64,000 nt of DNA. It comes from Acanthopleura granulata. Lineage: Eukaryota > Mollusca > Polyplacophora > Chitonida > Chitonidae. Shown in pieces: positions 23,996 through 38,900 of the stretch. Numbering within the stretch: the first letter of the stretch is position 1; every line of letters begins with the position of its first letter. Both the position numbers and the translations under genes were made by a program. Below the pieces are notes generated by a model, which saw nothing but the letters and a program-made list of their open reading frames with translations, was not told where the DNA came from and made no database searches. The stretch lies in contig JABBOT010000001.1 in NCBI GenBank assembly GCA_016165875.1, positions 12,460,540 to 12,524,539 on the forward strand. Reading direction: 5' to 3'.

Positions 23996-26900
23996 TCATG
24001 TCAATCTTGGTTTTTTGTTTGAATAAACTGTTTCCAAATCTAAATCATCATCTGAAATGTCAGCATTTCCAGTGGCAAAAAATGGGGACCCATTTAGTGG
24101 TGTGCTGGACAGCCACTTGGGAAGAGACACTGCAGATGCACTGGTCTCACTGGAACTCTCAGAGTTACTCCCCCTCGAAAACTGACCACTAGGTGGTGCT
24201 GTAGGTGTACCCTTCTGTACATTTCTCGTGTTCTCTGGAGTCCTTTTGGAGAAACCTCTTTTCAAAAGTTCTGCCGCTCTTTTCATATTTCTAGACGAGT
24301 TGACTTTTGAACTGTGATTGGATGTTTTCTTTGAACACTGTGGCTCTTCTTGTGGATTGCCCAGTGGATCAGAATCTAAAGAATTTTCTAGCCATAATCC
24401 ACCAGAAAACAAACTGGCAGAAAAATCAGGAGGATTTGCTGTGTCATTTTGGTGCATGTCTTCCTTCATCTCACCAGATCTGTCCACAGTCACAGGCTTA
24501 TCTTTCACACTTTCCTTGAATGCAAACTGTTTTAGTTTACTTACAGTCTTCTTTGATACCCCTGACCCGGGTGTACCTCCATGTGGAGATGTGAACGCTG
24601 ATGTTGACATTGCTTTGACATGTTCTTTATTAATATCACTAAGAAGGTCACCACCAAGTCTGGGTTCTTCTCTCCTTGGCTTGTGATCAGTCTGCACTGA
24701 TTCCAAATTTTTGCCCACAACCAAGACTTCATCCTGTGGTCTGTCCTTTATATCATCCAGAAAGTCACAGATTCCATTGAAATTCTGAGAAGTACCAGTA
24801 CTAGAATTTAAGTTTGAACTCAAAGAATTAGAATGACAATCTTCCTTCCCAGTCCGATCTTGAACTTCTGATACACACAATTTTCCAGAGTGTATCATAG
24901 CTTGAACAGAGTTGTCTGTCCTTTTATCAATTATCTTTGAATTGGTGTGATTAAGTTTTGATTTTGAGCATGGTTTGAACTTCCACTGGCTAAAAGAATG
25001 GTCATCATGGGTTGATGCTGTTTGTTTGGACTCGGCAGTCTGTTCAACAGTGCTGTCTGACCTTCTCACTCTTCGGACACTTCCTTCCTTTTCCTGTGTC
25101 CTTACATTCCCTTTCCGGAACAGTCTCTGTTCAGTACTTTCAGTAAGGAGGTCTGTCAAAGATGTATCCAAAAGTAAAGACTCATCTTTCATCTCGTCAT
25201 GACTGGTGGAGGTTAGACAACTTTCCTTGTCAATATCAACTAGGAGGTCCTTCCCAGAGTTGTCTACAATCAACTGCTGACTGCCCCCTATAATGTTATG
25301 TCTTCCCATGGTTGCATTTGTCTGTGCTTTAGCAGAGTGCCTCTCCCTTGCAGACATCTGCTTCCCAGGACTAGCGGATTTCCTCTTAGCCTCTCTGTTC
25401 ACAGAGTGCTCCTCCCTGTCGTTCCCACCACAGCTGGGTTCAGCAGATGTCCCATCAGATCCCTGGGTTTCTGACAACTGCTCCTCCGCGGCCAGCCTTC
25501 TCAGCTCCTCCTCCAGTAGATCACCCAGGCTTAACCTGTTCAGGATCGTCTCCACTGAAAGTAAAGCTACCATTAATATGACCAAATATGCAGCAGAGGT
25601 CAATTGCTCTTAATAATACTGTTACGGTTGCTTGTCAGCAAATGGTCAGTTATGTACATATTAACAAATTAGGTACAGATATTTTCCCTTCTAATCCACA
25701 GTGTACATCTTCAAATTGTATGCAAAATAAAATCCTGGTATTAACAAAGGCACGTGAATCATGTTTCAGAAAATCTGAATGCTTTCACTATTACATGTGC
25801 AATTTCACTTTCTGAACTTCTTTTGTATAATGAAGAGTTCCTCAAAAACTGTAACCTATATACACATTTTTTCTGTTGTCTATACTCTTAATTCCAGACA
25901 CCACTGCATTAACCTGTTTTAACATCACGATTGATCATTAACTCAGCCAAATGCTTCCAAACTATATTAATATATAAGGTACATGTACATGTATGTTTAC
26001 TGCTTCACAAATGGCATTTCAACCACGGAAAACCACTGTTGTTCACACACTGTGTACGTGTTTGATAACATAGCAGGCCTGGTAACAAGGCACTGTCAGT
26101 GGGTATGAAATTGATATTTACCACCTGAACTGAAAGATATGTGTTACTTCTCTTAGTCATAGTTCAGGGTGCATTTTGCAGTGTGTACTATATATGGGTG
26201 ACGTTAGGAAAGACAAATAGCGGGCCCTGGTGGTAACCCTCACCCTGGAGCTTGTACTCTTCCTCTGGGTGGTCAGGGAAGGAGGTATGGAGGGCGTTGA
26301 TGCCCCCCATCAGGGCCGCTCCCTGCAACAGAACACACAGCTACACTGTACCTGTAATTTAGGGATTTAGGGAATATAGGGGCAAGCTGATGATAAACCA
26401 AATCTGAGGAACTTCAAATCATGGGCACAGCTTAAATCAAATCTTGTGATAACAGTATTGTGCAAACCAGAAAATCTTCACCCTGTAGTGCCGCTGATGA
26501 GTTTTATGTAATACAGGAGTAGGGTAACTCCAAAAAATGAAGACTTCATGATGTCATGACGACTCTCCTGATGATGGCGAAATAAAATACATATTAAGTC
26601 ACAATGAAATCTTTGGTTTTCAGAGTTCGACTACTTGTCTATTAGAAAATCATTAAGTTTAAAATTTTCCCTGGTTTAGGATGGAGCAAGTATAATCGAA
26701 CAGTGTTGCCGAATAATTGCATGCCACCAAGTGATTCAGGTATGAAGATGACTTAATCCAGGTGAAGGTATACAGCAGGTGTCGCTCAGGTGAGATTACC
26801 TGCATGGAAGACTCCATCAGTGTCACGGCCACCACTGCATCCTGAACCATCACCGTGTCCCGAAACATCAACCGTGCGTGAGCTGAACAACAGAAACCAC

Positions 26901-29900
26901 CATCACTACATGGAAACAAGCCAGATTACACAACAAGAACAACAACACAGTGATTAGTAATCATATATTGAAGTCTACTGCCTGGCATCTGGTCTTAAGG
27001 ATGGATGTGCAGAGCGATTGTTGCTGATGGGAGCTGGAGTCTGTAAAAATAAAACTTGAAATACTTGAAAGTGACATGCAGGTTGGTCACTTTGTCCCAA
27101 AGCTTGTAATGTTAAGACCAATAAGGGTGAAGAAAATAAATGGGATTTTAGTAAGTTTCAATGGAGGTGTAAACAAGCTGCAAGACTACGAAATAAACAT
27201 CTATATAATTTGTAAATTACAAGCAATGAATGCATAACATTATTTGCAGCTTCTGTGATTTTTGAACACCCAGTGACCGAGTCTGTGTCAACCATTTTGA
27301 GAGCTTGTAGTGCGTCATGCTTTGGTTTACCTTGAGAGAGTCGGATCATGCTCTCCAACAGCCTGACTGTCGTCCTGGCTGCATTACGGTGGTCTGCCCC
27401 TCTCTGGGCGCGGTAATACTCTTGTAACACTCTACAACAACATCAGCATGGAAATTCCCACCATCATGTCGCAGCTCCGCACATACACACTTGTATCTTC
27501 ATTATCACACATTAACATCTTCATATATCAGCTTTATGAAAGTGTACATCCATCATCAAATAACCTATACATTATACAGAGACTGTGAGATTGTACGTCA
27601 GAAATTATGAGCTTGAGACAATTGTGTGCCTTAGTCAAACATCACATGTCCAAAGCTTACGGTTCCTGTTATTCACTTCCACGGCATGCACTATATGTTT
27701 CATTATACTAAAAGAGATGGAAGAAAAAGGAAAAGGCATGACCTGCTCTGCTGAGGCCCTAAAATGTTGGATATCTACATTATTGTTAGCTGAGTAAGTC
27801 ATCGTCCAACTGCTTAGAGAGCATTCAAAGGGAGATAACTGGTTGAAATAAACGAACAAGATCGTTGGCTATTTGCGCATGATCTTTGTACATTGTCTCA
27901 TGACCACTGTACAGCATGTTTTGCCGATTATCATGTATTGATGAGTGGACACCCAGAATCACCCTGTGAGGTATAATAACATCACATACATGTAACAGGT
28001 TGCAGTACCTACCTGCTGGCCCCATCTGTCAGTCTAGGGGAGAGGGTTTTGATGTAGGACAGGTAAACTTGCATCTTTTCCATGCTCCACAAGCTCTTCA
28101 TATCCATGTCACCTGTGCAGGAGACAAACAAACAGATGCCAGATTTGTTGATAAGGCAGAGAAAGTTCAAACGTGACTTCCTTGGTCTGAGCCTACAAGT
28201 ACAAGTTAAGGATTCAGCCATGGAGAGTTCTCTGATTCTGAGACAAACAATGAACGTTGTCTCTAGCCACTTTCTCATCATGGTAACTGCCATGAGAAAT
28301 ATCAGAAAGTTGAGTTTCAGACAAATTTTGCACTGAGTTTTCATGAAATAAATTGAGTTTTAGATAGATTTTGATGAAAAATATTAAGTTTTCTGATGTG
28401 TTCAAATTGAGTTTCTAAAATGAAATTGGCTGGAAAACCCCTGATACTGTTACACGGACTGTAATAACCAGCTTATCTCCAAGGTTACCTGATGGTTTTT
28501 TGTCCTCCAAAATATAACTGGAGACAACCCTATCCCACTCCTCATTCTGCGAGTCCAGCAGCACAAGCACCAGGTCAAACCTGCTCAACAGTGGGCTGGC
28601 TAGGGCGATGTTCACACTGATAGACTGCAAGAAAGGACAGAGTGAGGGTTTAGTCAATCACTACTCCATACTCTCTTAAACTTTGTCGAGGTAAAACATC
28701 AACCATACACCATGGTTTGTCAGTTTGCTAGTTTAATCTTTCAATATTATTTTAATTGTATCACAACCATGTCCTTTTGTGTCTGATCAGTTCCAGTGCC
28801 ATTAAAGTTGCAGTGCTGCCTCACTGGAACAACATGCCCAGTACACCAGACATGACACCTCACCCAGTCACAGAATACCAACACTGGAACAACATGCCAT
28901 GCACACCAAACATGACCATTCATCCAGTCACAATATACCAACACTGAAACAGCATGCCACACACCCCAGACATGACACCTCACCCAGTCACACTATACCA
29001 ACACTGGAACAACATGCCCAGCACACCAGACATGACACCTCACCCAGTCATGGTATACTAATGGCTGGAACAACATGCCACATACACCAGACATGACATC
29101 TCACCCAGTCACAGTATACCAACAATGGAACAACATGCCACATACACCGGCTATGACACCTCACCCAGTCACAGTATACTGTCACTGGAACAACATGCCA
29201 AGTACACCAGACATGACAACTCACCCTGTCACAGTATACCGACACTGGAGCAACATGCCAATAACATAAGACATGACACCTCACCCAGTCACACTATACT
29301 GACACTGGAACAACATGCCAAAACACAATAGATATGACATCTCACCCAGTCAGAGTATACCGACACCGGAACAACATGCCAAGTACACCAGACATGACAT
29401 CTCAGCCAGTCAAAGTACACCATCACTGGATCAACATGCCAAGCACCCGTATGTCAGACATGACACCTCACCCAGTCACGGTATACTGACCTTGGAACAA
29501 CATGCCAAGTTCTGGTACACCAGACATGACACCTCACCCAATCACAGTGTACTGACACTGGAACAACATGCCAATGATACCACACATGACACCTCACTCA
29601 GTCACAGTATAACCAACACTTACTCAATTTCCATTTTCTTGGCCATTGTGATGAATTAATAAAAGAAATTGCAAATTTTCAGGTTTCTGGTCCTGACACA
29701 ATTTCTGATTGAACTTCACTGCAGGTACAAGAATTATACATGTTTGAAGCTTGTTCCTAACCATCACCTGAGGAGGCACAACATGAATCTGTACACCAGA
29801 TTTTACCAAAGTCAGACCTCTGGTGGAATTATTACACCTTCACACATGTACATGAGTCACAAATGAGGTCAGGGCTAAAGGTGGGTGTGGCAAGAAGCTG

Positions 29901-32900
29901 TCAGGCAGGACATAAACATATGAGAGACAAGACCTTAGTGAGCACATTGCATTTCCAGTCTGATTTAGTCAGTGCGGTGTATGTGGACAAAACTGACCCA
30001 CCTCATTCGGATCATAGCGCCCTTTGGGGTTTGTGGCAGCCAGGATGGTGGTCCTTGTGTTCAGCTTACATACCAGTCCAGCCTGCACAAACAAAGAGAA
30101 GCAGAAATCTGACACATCAGTATTTTCAAGTAAATGAATGGTCAACTCCTGTGGGAGAGCTGATGTATGTATTTTGTCCTCCAGGAACCAAGCACCACAT
30201 GTGTGAGCAATGAATACTTCTGGCATCCTTCTTTGTTCAAATACAACATCACAAAATAGCAGGAAATGGTTTCAATCCATAAATTCACCCATCCACAGCT
30301 GCACTGCATAGAGCATATTTTACATGTGGAGATGACAACAACTTATGGTCACTGTGACCATTGTAAGTCACCTGAAGATTCACCTGTACAAATGCATTTT
30401 TGGAAGCAGAGAAAGGCCTGAAAATGATAGTTTGGTTCATGGGTGGCAGAACGCTTTTTATACCTAATAAATATAACAAGGTAAATAACTTCACTGCCTG
30501 GGATATAAGCCCGAACTTTATATAAGTGGACACAAAACACAAAAAAATATTACAATCTCAACCAAATGATGTTCGTTTGAAAGCTGACACACTAGGCTTT
30601 ACACTGATTTATGAATCGACAAACAAACATGCTTTCTCCTGGCTACACGAAGAATAAAATCTACAAGTTTGTAGGTTTTTTTCTTTAGTTGGACGGCTTC
30701 CTCTGCTCTTCACTCCATACAGCAGAGCTCTCAAATTATCTAGCACCCATGACTGTTTAGTCAGCAAGGTGATAAAACTTTTGCTCTGATTGGTCTCACA
30801 CTATGCTTGGCTGGTGTGTGACCAATCAGAACAAGCTTTTTGCTGTGACCTGATTTTCCTGTTAGCAGGTTTGCCCAACGAAAGAAAAAACTTACAAACT
30901 TAGGGGTTTTCGGTTTCCTGCAGCCAACAGAAAGTTTGTTTGTCAATTCATACACAAGCCTAAAGCCTAGTGTGTCAGCTTTTGAATAAACGTTGTTTGG
31001 TTGAAATTGTAATATATTTCCGTGTTTTATGTCCTGTTATGTAAAGTTAAGGGTTATGTCCCAGGCAATGAAGCTATGTACCTTATAATATATATTAGGT
31101 GTAAATAGTGTTTGACCAATTCAGCCACCATGGCTGTGAACACTTGAGTTTTCGTGATGAGAAAGTATCTTCCAGCATGGATGAATCAATTAAAACCAAA
31201 CACAATGTGTCAATTGAAAAAAAGTTAAACTTAGATGAAATACAGTTTACATGGATTGGACAGAGTGAATGTTTTCAACCTTTATGTATTACTCACCTTG
31301 GCCACACGCTGTAAGCTGGCCTGGTCATGCTCTCGGATACTTTTATATTTGTGGTGTTGCTCACCTTGGCCACACTGATGGTTTGTTGTTCCACTGCCTC
31401 GAGTATGCTGGCCTGGTCATGCTCTCGGATACTTTTATACTTGTGTGTTGCTCACCTTGGCCACACTGATGGTCTGTTGCTCCATGGCCTCATGTATGCT
31501 GGCCCGGTCATGCTCACGGATACTGTTAAACTCATCTATGCAGCAAAGGCCTCCATCAGCCAGCACCAGGGCCCCAGCCTCCAATTGCCACTCACCACTG
31601 TCCTGTTTGTGCACAAACACAAGCCAAACCTTGATCTAGGACGTTCAGATTTTAGGGATTTATTCAGCAGAAATAACACAAAATGTGAGACTTTAACCAA
31701 AAAACATCAACATATATGTTGAGCCTTAATCTGCTTTAGAACTATAGATTGCACAGGTGAGATTTGGAAACCTGTATGCAGAGCACATGGGTGGGCACCA
31801 ATGGTACAGTGACAGGATGTGGCTCATCACCTTAAGCTCATATAGATGTCAGAAGACGCTGACATTTTATCAATCTGATGCTGACTGATTGCTGTGAACC
31901 GGGCCCTTCACTCTCTAGTGTGGCATCCTGCCTGTACTTTGTTGTTGTCTGTGCACTAACAGAACAAAGGGCAGCAGACAGCCGTCAGTAATCGAGTTGA
32001 ATTCGGATCCCTATAGCCTATACAAGTACATGTAGTGTTATACACATTCAAAAGACAGAATGGTAATGATTTAAAGGCCAGATTCATGTCATATGCATTA
32101 ATGGGGCTTTATCTAATCCTGCGTTCTGACTGATCAAAATTTCACAGTCATTACTTTCAAAGTTACATTCCCTTTCACATGGAGGTATTTATTATTCGCG
32201 ATTGAGTGTGTGTTACGATGTCCCTTAAAATTTGCTGCTTCGAACCTGAAAAAATAATTTGAAGGTCATTTTTAAATCTTCAGTCCATACTCTTTTACCA
32301 TAAATTGTCCAATACTTCCCCGGTCTTCTCCTGTAAGCTGGCAGTCTACCGGGCTGATGTTGATTTACCTTGATTGCAGTAACTGTCAGTCCTGCACTAG
32401 TGCTCCCTATGCCTGTGGTTAACACAGACCGAGGCGTAATCTTGGAGGAATACTTCAAAAACTGTGACTTTCCAGTTCCTGGAGAACAAAGAAAACATCA
32501 AGAATCAGCTGAATATCTATATCTTGACTTCCATAATAGCATGCCAAAGCCACACAGGTAAAAATAAAAAAATAAAACCGCTATGTCTACAGGCTACCTG
32601 AGTTAGACACTTCCATGCATCAATTAGACAGGATTCATCACACGCCCCACCCCGGTTACCTGGGTCTCCCACCAACAGCATGTGGATTTCACCCCGCACA
32701 CGACTTCCCGAGGCATCATTTCTCTGAAAGATACAAAAATGTATTCACTTTATAAAATATACTTTATAACATTCACTTATGCCCGCGCAGGCGGCGATGG
32801 TTTGGTGGATTCTGAGTGCGTTCAACTGGCCTTATCTGGGAAGTCATGACTTGGAAAATGAGGGATGAATGTAACAGGGTGAAATATAGGGGCTATCTAC

Positions 32901-35900
32901 TCCCAGCCTTGAGGGAATTTCCCCTTAGTCTAGTGGTAGAGGTGTACACTTAAAACCAAGAGGTCGCTAGTTCAAATCTCCAGCTGGTTAGCCCAGTCAC
33001 ATTTAGTATTACACATGATACATGTAATTCACAGGTATTAACCCAGGAAATATTGCTCTTTGCAAACCAAGCTTAACACTGTGGGTGCAGGGGGAGACAT
33101 CGCTCAGTGCTAAGATAAGCAACTTCTGACTTAGAGGTATGCAAGGTACAGGTTCAGTATCAGGTTTGGATGAGGAATTTGTAAACTCCTCCCATTATAT
33201 AAATCAGTACATCGTCATGTCTTTCTGATCTGGGTCAGTTATGACAGCATAAGCTGGGAGCCACATTACGGCTCTGAAGCCTCTGCATCCATAATTAGGA
33301 TGTGTTGTGGCAGGTACGTGTATATGCTAAGGCCATCCTTAACAATTGTAGGGCTTAAAAAAATAGGGTTGGTCGGAAGAGAATTCTAGAATTCTATAAA
33401 ATTTTTTTATTGTGGCTCTTGAAAAAGATAAGGATTTTTAATAAATTAATACTTTGAGTAAGCAATTTTTGAAGGATCAGTCAAGTTATGGCCAACGAAC
33501 AAATTTTCAAGGATGGCCTAAGTATTGACAAACCCGTACTTCATGCAGCCTTTTCGTCGAAAATTTAGTCATGACTAATTGTGGATATCAAAATGCATGA
33601 AACTATCCACTGAACTACTGACCACCTCTCTCGAGGATGACACACAGTGACTGCTACCCAGTGCTGGTCAGTTTACCTGTACCCCTCCTGTCAGTGCCAG
33701 GGTGACTGCTAGCTTGACCACATAGAGGCCGTACACCTGAGGGCAAAGACTGGCCAGAATCTGGTTTCTCGCTGTCAGTGGGCTGCTCTTGTGCTTCTCC
33801 CAGAACTCTTCAAACTCTGCTTTCTGTTGAGGAAACCAAATAGTGTGAACAGGTACAGACATTTCCATGGTATCTGATGGACACCTGGCTCTGTGTTATA
33901 GGGCAGACAGCAAATAATCTAGATTATTCAATGTAATTTCATCAAAGACCAGGAATCTTCCAGCAAACCAGTAGTCCTCTAGGCCACAGTTTTCTGAGAG
34001 ATATTTAAAGCATATTCATTGCTGGAAAAATAATTTGGGGTCAAAATTCAACGCAGACAATATGGTTTACATTGCATAATTTCCTAGAAATGAAACCATA
34101 TTAGAACATGATAAAACGATAAGAAATAAGTACAAATTCAGTAAAAGTAAGAATAAATAAATATTCGTGGTAAAACAAGCTGAGAATATTCATATTGGAG
34201 GAAAATTCTATTCTCATAGTTCAGATTGTCTCTTTTCATTAATGCTGTGCAAACATTTGTGGACAAAACAGTGTAATAGTCAGTCTGGAGACAATGTGGA
34301 ATAGTCTCTGAAACCCACTTCCTGACACTTACTTTCCATGTTACCTGCCTGAGTAGTAAATCCCTGCCTTACCCATTCTGGAGTGACAAGTACAGTATTC
34401 TTCTGACCATTAGTGACCAGCACATGGTTGGCCCGAATCACCACTTCTATGTCGCACTTGATGTCCATCACTGCTGGCATCCAGCGCCTCATCACAATGC
34501 CACTAAAACAGATTACTCTCAACTTAATAAAGTAGTTCTGTCAACAACAATACTAAGGAAATTTTCTTTTGACGTGATTTCTTACATTTTTGTTTCAGGT
34601 TAACATATGTATTGAACCGAAGCATTGTGGCATTTCAGAATACAAAAACTTGCTTTTAAATATTAAAACTCGCTTTGTCTTCAAAACAATAGGACATAGA
34701 CACCGTGCCCATGATTTATCTGCTCAGATAATCAATGTGATCTCACCTGCCTAATAAGTAACATGGAAAACAGAAGATTGCAAACATAAGATGTAAGCAG
34801 GCTCCTTGAAACTAATGGGCACAAACTCTCTAATGTTTTATCTTTATACAATATCACACTATTACTTTTTCAACACTGACATGATCTCACTTTTTGCCCT
34901 CGGTTGGATAACCAGTCAAATGTAATTTCAGTTAGCTCACCTACTAGATGATATCTCAGCTTGTCCTCAAGCAAGTGTCCTCGTCACAAATGTGATCTCA
35001 ATTTGCTCACCAGACAAATGTGATCACAAATGTAATTTCAGTTAGCTCACCTACTAGATGATATCTCAGCTTGTCCTCAAGCAAGTGTCCTCGTCACAAA
35101 TGTGATCTCAATTTGCTCACCAGACAAATGTGATCACAAATGTAATTTCAGTTAGCTCACCTCCTAGATATCTCAGCTTGTCCTCAAGCAAGTGTCCTCG
35201 TCACAAATGTGATCTCAATTTGCTCACCAGACAAATGTGATCACAAATGTAATTTCAGTTAGCTCACCTACTAGATGATATCTCAGCTTGTCCTCAAGCA
35301 AGTGTCCTCGTCACAAATGTGATCTCAATTTGCTCACCAGACAAATGTGATCACAAATGTAATTTCAGTTAGCTCACCTACTAGATGATATCTCAGCTTG
35401 TCCTCAAGCAAGTGTCCTCGTCACAAATGTGATCTCAATTTGCTCACCAGACAAATGTGATCACAAATGTAATTTCTGTTCCTCAACATGCAACTCTTCT
35501 CCCCATGTGCCCAACATAATCTTGTCCCCATAAGCTTACCAGATGATGACATCATCCCCAGCCTTACAGCTGTCGACCAAGTCGTCCTCCAGGGTGACCC
35601 ACATTGAGCGCGGGATTGTCCCCACGGCCAGCCGTTGAACCTGCTCCTGGACCTTTATCTCCTGGTAATTCCGACATTTCATTGGTGGAGCACCTGGAAG
35701 AATCAATACTGTCAAACTGAATTTCATTCAACTTTTACAAAAAATCCTCAACAAATATTTATTTTAAATAAAAAGTACTTTTTATTATTTTACTATTGGA
35801 TGTCCTTCACCTACAAACCTGAACACCGTCGTAGAAGTGAATAAGTAAGATAAAGTCTGTATATAATTGACTGAAATACCATAATTTACATAGTCTAACT

Positions 35901-38900
35901 CTAACATTTTAAACTGAATACATTAAGAATTTCACTGATATCCAGCCAACGTATAGTTTTTCTACTTTTTATACAAACTATGCTTCAGGTGAGGCATGGT
36001 ATCCTATAGTGCAGTTATAGATTCCTGCTGCATGTGGTTGGACACTGTCAACCCCATTTAAATTGTTAAGAACACCCCAGTTCACCTCAAATGACCCAAA
36101 TAAACCTCACAAAAATCATGAATTAAGATATGCTGAGCTTTATAAATTTTCTCTTGGCATGCCCTACATTATGTTGAAGTATTACTTCAACATACTTCAA
36201 CTACAGTATTTGATACATCAAACAGTGTCCAATTCTTAATCTCACACGACGTCTCCAATGCCAATTCGGCTTATAGTACAAATCCACTGTGTGAGGTAAG
36301 ATTTCTTTACTAGATTGTGCTTCCCTGTTGAGCGAGAGGAGCCCATACGACCGGACAGCCCCCATCACCACACCCTTGGGGTCGTGTGGGACGTTTGCGT
36401 CAGGCCACTGGTATGTGTGAGAAAGGGCCGTGAACATAGGTCAGGGTTGTGGCTCTACAATGATTGCTTCCTAGGGGTACTGATAACCACTCGGCCAACC
36501 GGAGCCCCACGAAGAGTGAAATTTTTGGAGGAAACCACAGGTAGCCAGGGACTGAACAGCAGATTGGAGATGTCTGGGCTAGTGAAGGGCTTGGAGCCAG
36601 TGGTCTGTTAATCTTGTAGAACCACGAAGGGTTCGGAAACTGGCAGTGGTGCTAATAGGCCTGCAATTTCCCTGGGAGACAGGATCACGGAGAAACCCGG
36701 AGATGGTGACTGGGCTGCAAGAGCTGCCAAGAGGAAGAAAAACTGTGAGAAGGCCGTAGCTAACTGACAGCCTTAGGATCATGGTAAATGCATGGTAATT
36801 GGTTGCACTGAGAAGACTGCTAGCCTTTTCCAGTACTGCTGGATTGATTGTGGTTCTGATTGATCAGTCGGACACGTTCGTGCGACTGCTCGGCGACGGT
36901 GTATTGTAGCCAAACCAGTACAGTTTTCTGCTGTCTATGCTATAATGTGCAACAATACATTATGATTCTAACTGGGTCATCTCAAAAACTACATACATCT
37001 AGTACACTACACAGAACAAAATGCTTTTTGCCTAAAACCCTTACATGTATATATTTTTGCACGTAAATTGCTGAAATTATTGTTTGCAAATATAATACTG
37101 CTTCAATGACGCATGTGTGAAAGAAAAACAGAAAATGTTGGCTGGAAAAGCAGACAAATTTTATCTGCACGCTAACTGTTACATTTGTACAACAATCACC
37201 TTTGTCACTGACTGCAGCAAAGTTTGTGGACTTGCACTGTTCCGCTTCATTAGGACATCGTGTTGGGCGACACATGGCATAGTGCTGCTGGAAATCAGCC
37301 TGTAAAAAGGTTGGTCAGGAAACATCAACAAACTCTCAGACGTTCTTATGTTAAACAGAATCAACCTGGCAAACTTCATGTATTTATTATAATTCTTCAA
37401 CCTTTTCACATATTTGGAAGGCATTTATTCAAGCATATTCTGAAGGCATTATTCTGTTTTGACAGATAAAATTATTCTTTTTGTGAAACCATGAAAACTG
37501 ATCTATCCAACCAATGTACTTTTGTCTCCAAAATTATATCACAAATGTGCATATATTGCACTGAAGCTGCTCATTCATATCCGAAGTTTGATGGTATTGT
37601 TTAGTGTTCCACACTGTAGTGAAAGATTTTCCACTTATAAGGTGGCAGTCGGTTTTGTGGGTAGAAGAAACCTACATGTTTAGTGTCAGGAATAAAACAC
37701 AGGGCCTTTGGTAAGAACGTGACAAACTATGCCACATTCGGGAAGCCAAGTCATCTATAAACTTCGTGGCAGATGACCTGAATAGTCCTACAACTGTTCA
37801 CTGAAATCAATGGTCCAATGTTGTCCTATGATGTCACACCTGTTTTTCTCACCATAAAATAAACACTTTAGTTATTTTGGGAACACATGTACTAATTGAT
37901 TCATCAAGGTTTTATTACTTTATTTATTGGATCGTTTAATGCCCTCGGCAAGAATTTTTTACTCACATGATGCAGGCTAGTTTAATGCGTGGAGGAAAAC
38001 TGGAGAGTCTGGTATAAACCATCAACATTTGGCTAGTCACTGACAAACTTTCCCACGTGGGATGTACAGATGTGCACACCACATTGGTGTAAGACGAGTA
38101 GTCTTCAGTGAACGTCAGACTGTTTAAACAGTCATATGAGCACCTCGTGTGCCCTGGCTATTGAAAGACACATGAAGGTTTTAAGTGTATTACTTCCACC
38201 ACAATCTGCAAGACGAGACCAGATGCACTACTACAAACATCATATCACAACAACAATGAAGAGGCATGTTTCCTCACAGACTTGCTCACCTCCACAGTGA
38301 ACATGTGTTTACATTTGCCACACAGGTAATCCTTCTCATACTCCAGGATCTTGGGTACAGTTGTACGGATAACAGTTCCTATAACAACAGTTTCACATGT
38401 CGATGCAAATATATCAAGAATATATATATTCTCCTTACAAGAACATGGAGATTGAAGGCACTAATAATAACAGTGTTCAAAAGCATATATATCTAAGCCT
38501 CTCTTTGCCTGCACCTTTCTTTCTGCTTTCTTTGCTTTGTCACATACTTGTATGGCATTAAATAGATTTCAACCAAAAAAAAAACAAAAAAACAAAAAAA
38601 AAAAACAAATGGTAACATGCTTTTATACCAAGAAATGCAAGACAAATTTAGTCCTTGGCAGATAACCACTGTCTTGACACAAAACACTAAATACACAACT
38701 TAACCCCCAGAGCCAGCATCATTGCCAGAAACAATCACTACTCATACGGCATCTTCTATGTATATTGTTAGCCTAGCAACATTGTAGTTAATTATCTATA
38801 TCTACCTGTAATGGAGAGAAACCTGTCCACATCAGACGTTTTAGGTATGTTGGTTCTTGTAAGCTCTGGGCAAACTGGCAAGGCCGTGATCCGAGCATGA

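Noticed and set aside
24318..24686. 122-codon plus-strand frame
   Set aside because: Antisense shadow of the large MCM9 last exon.
28800..29625. Regular direct repeats resembling a CRISPR array
   Set aside because: Units are tandem with no unique spacers, and the setting is a eukaryotic intron.
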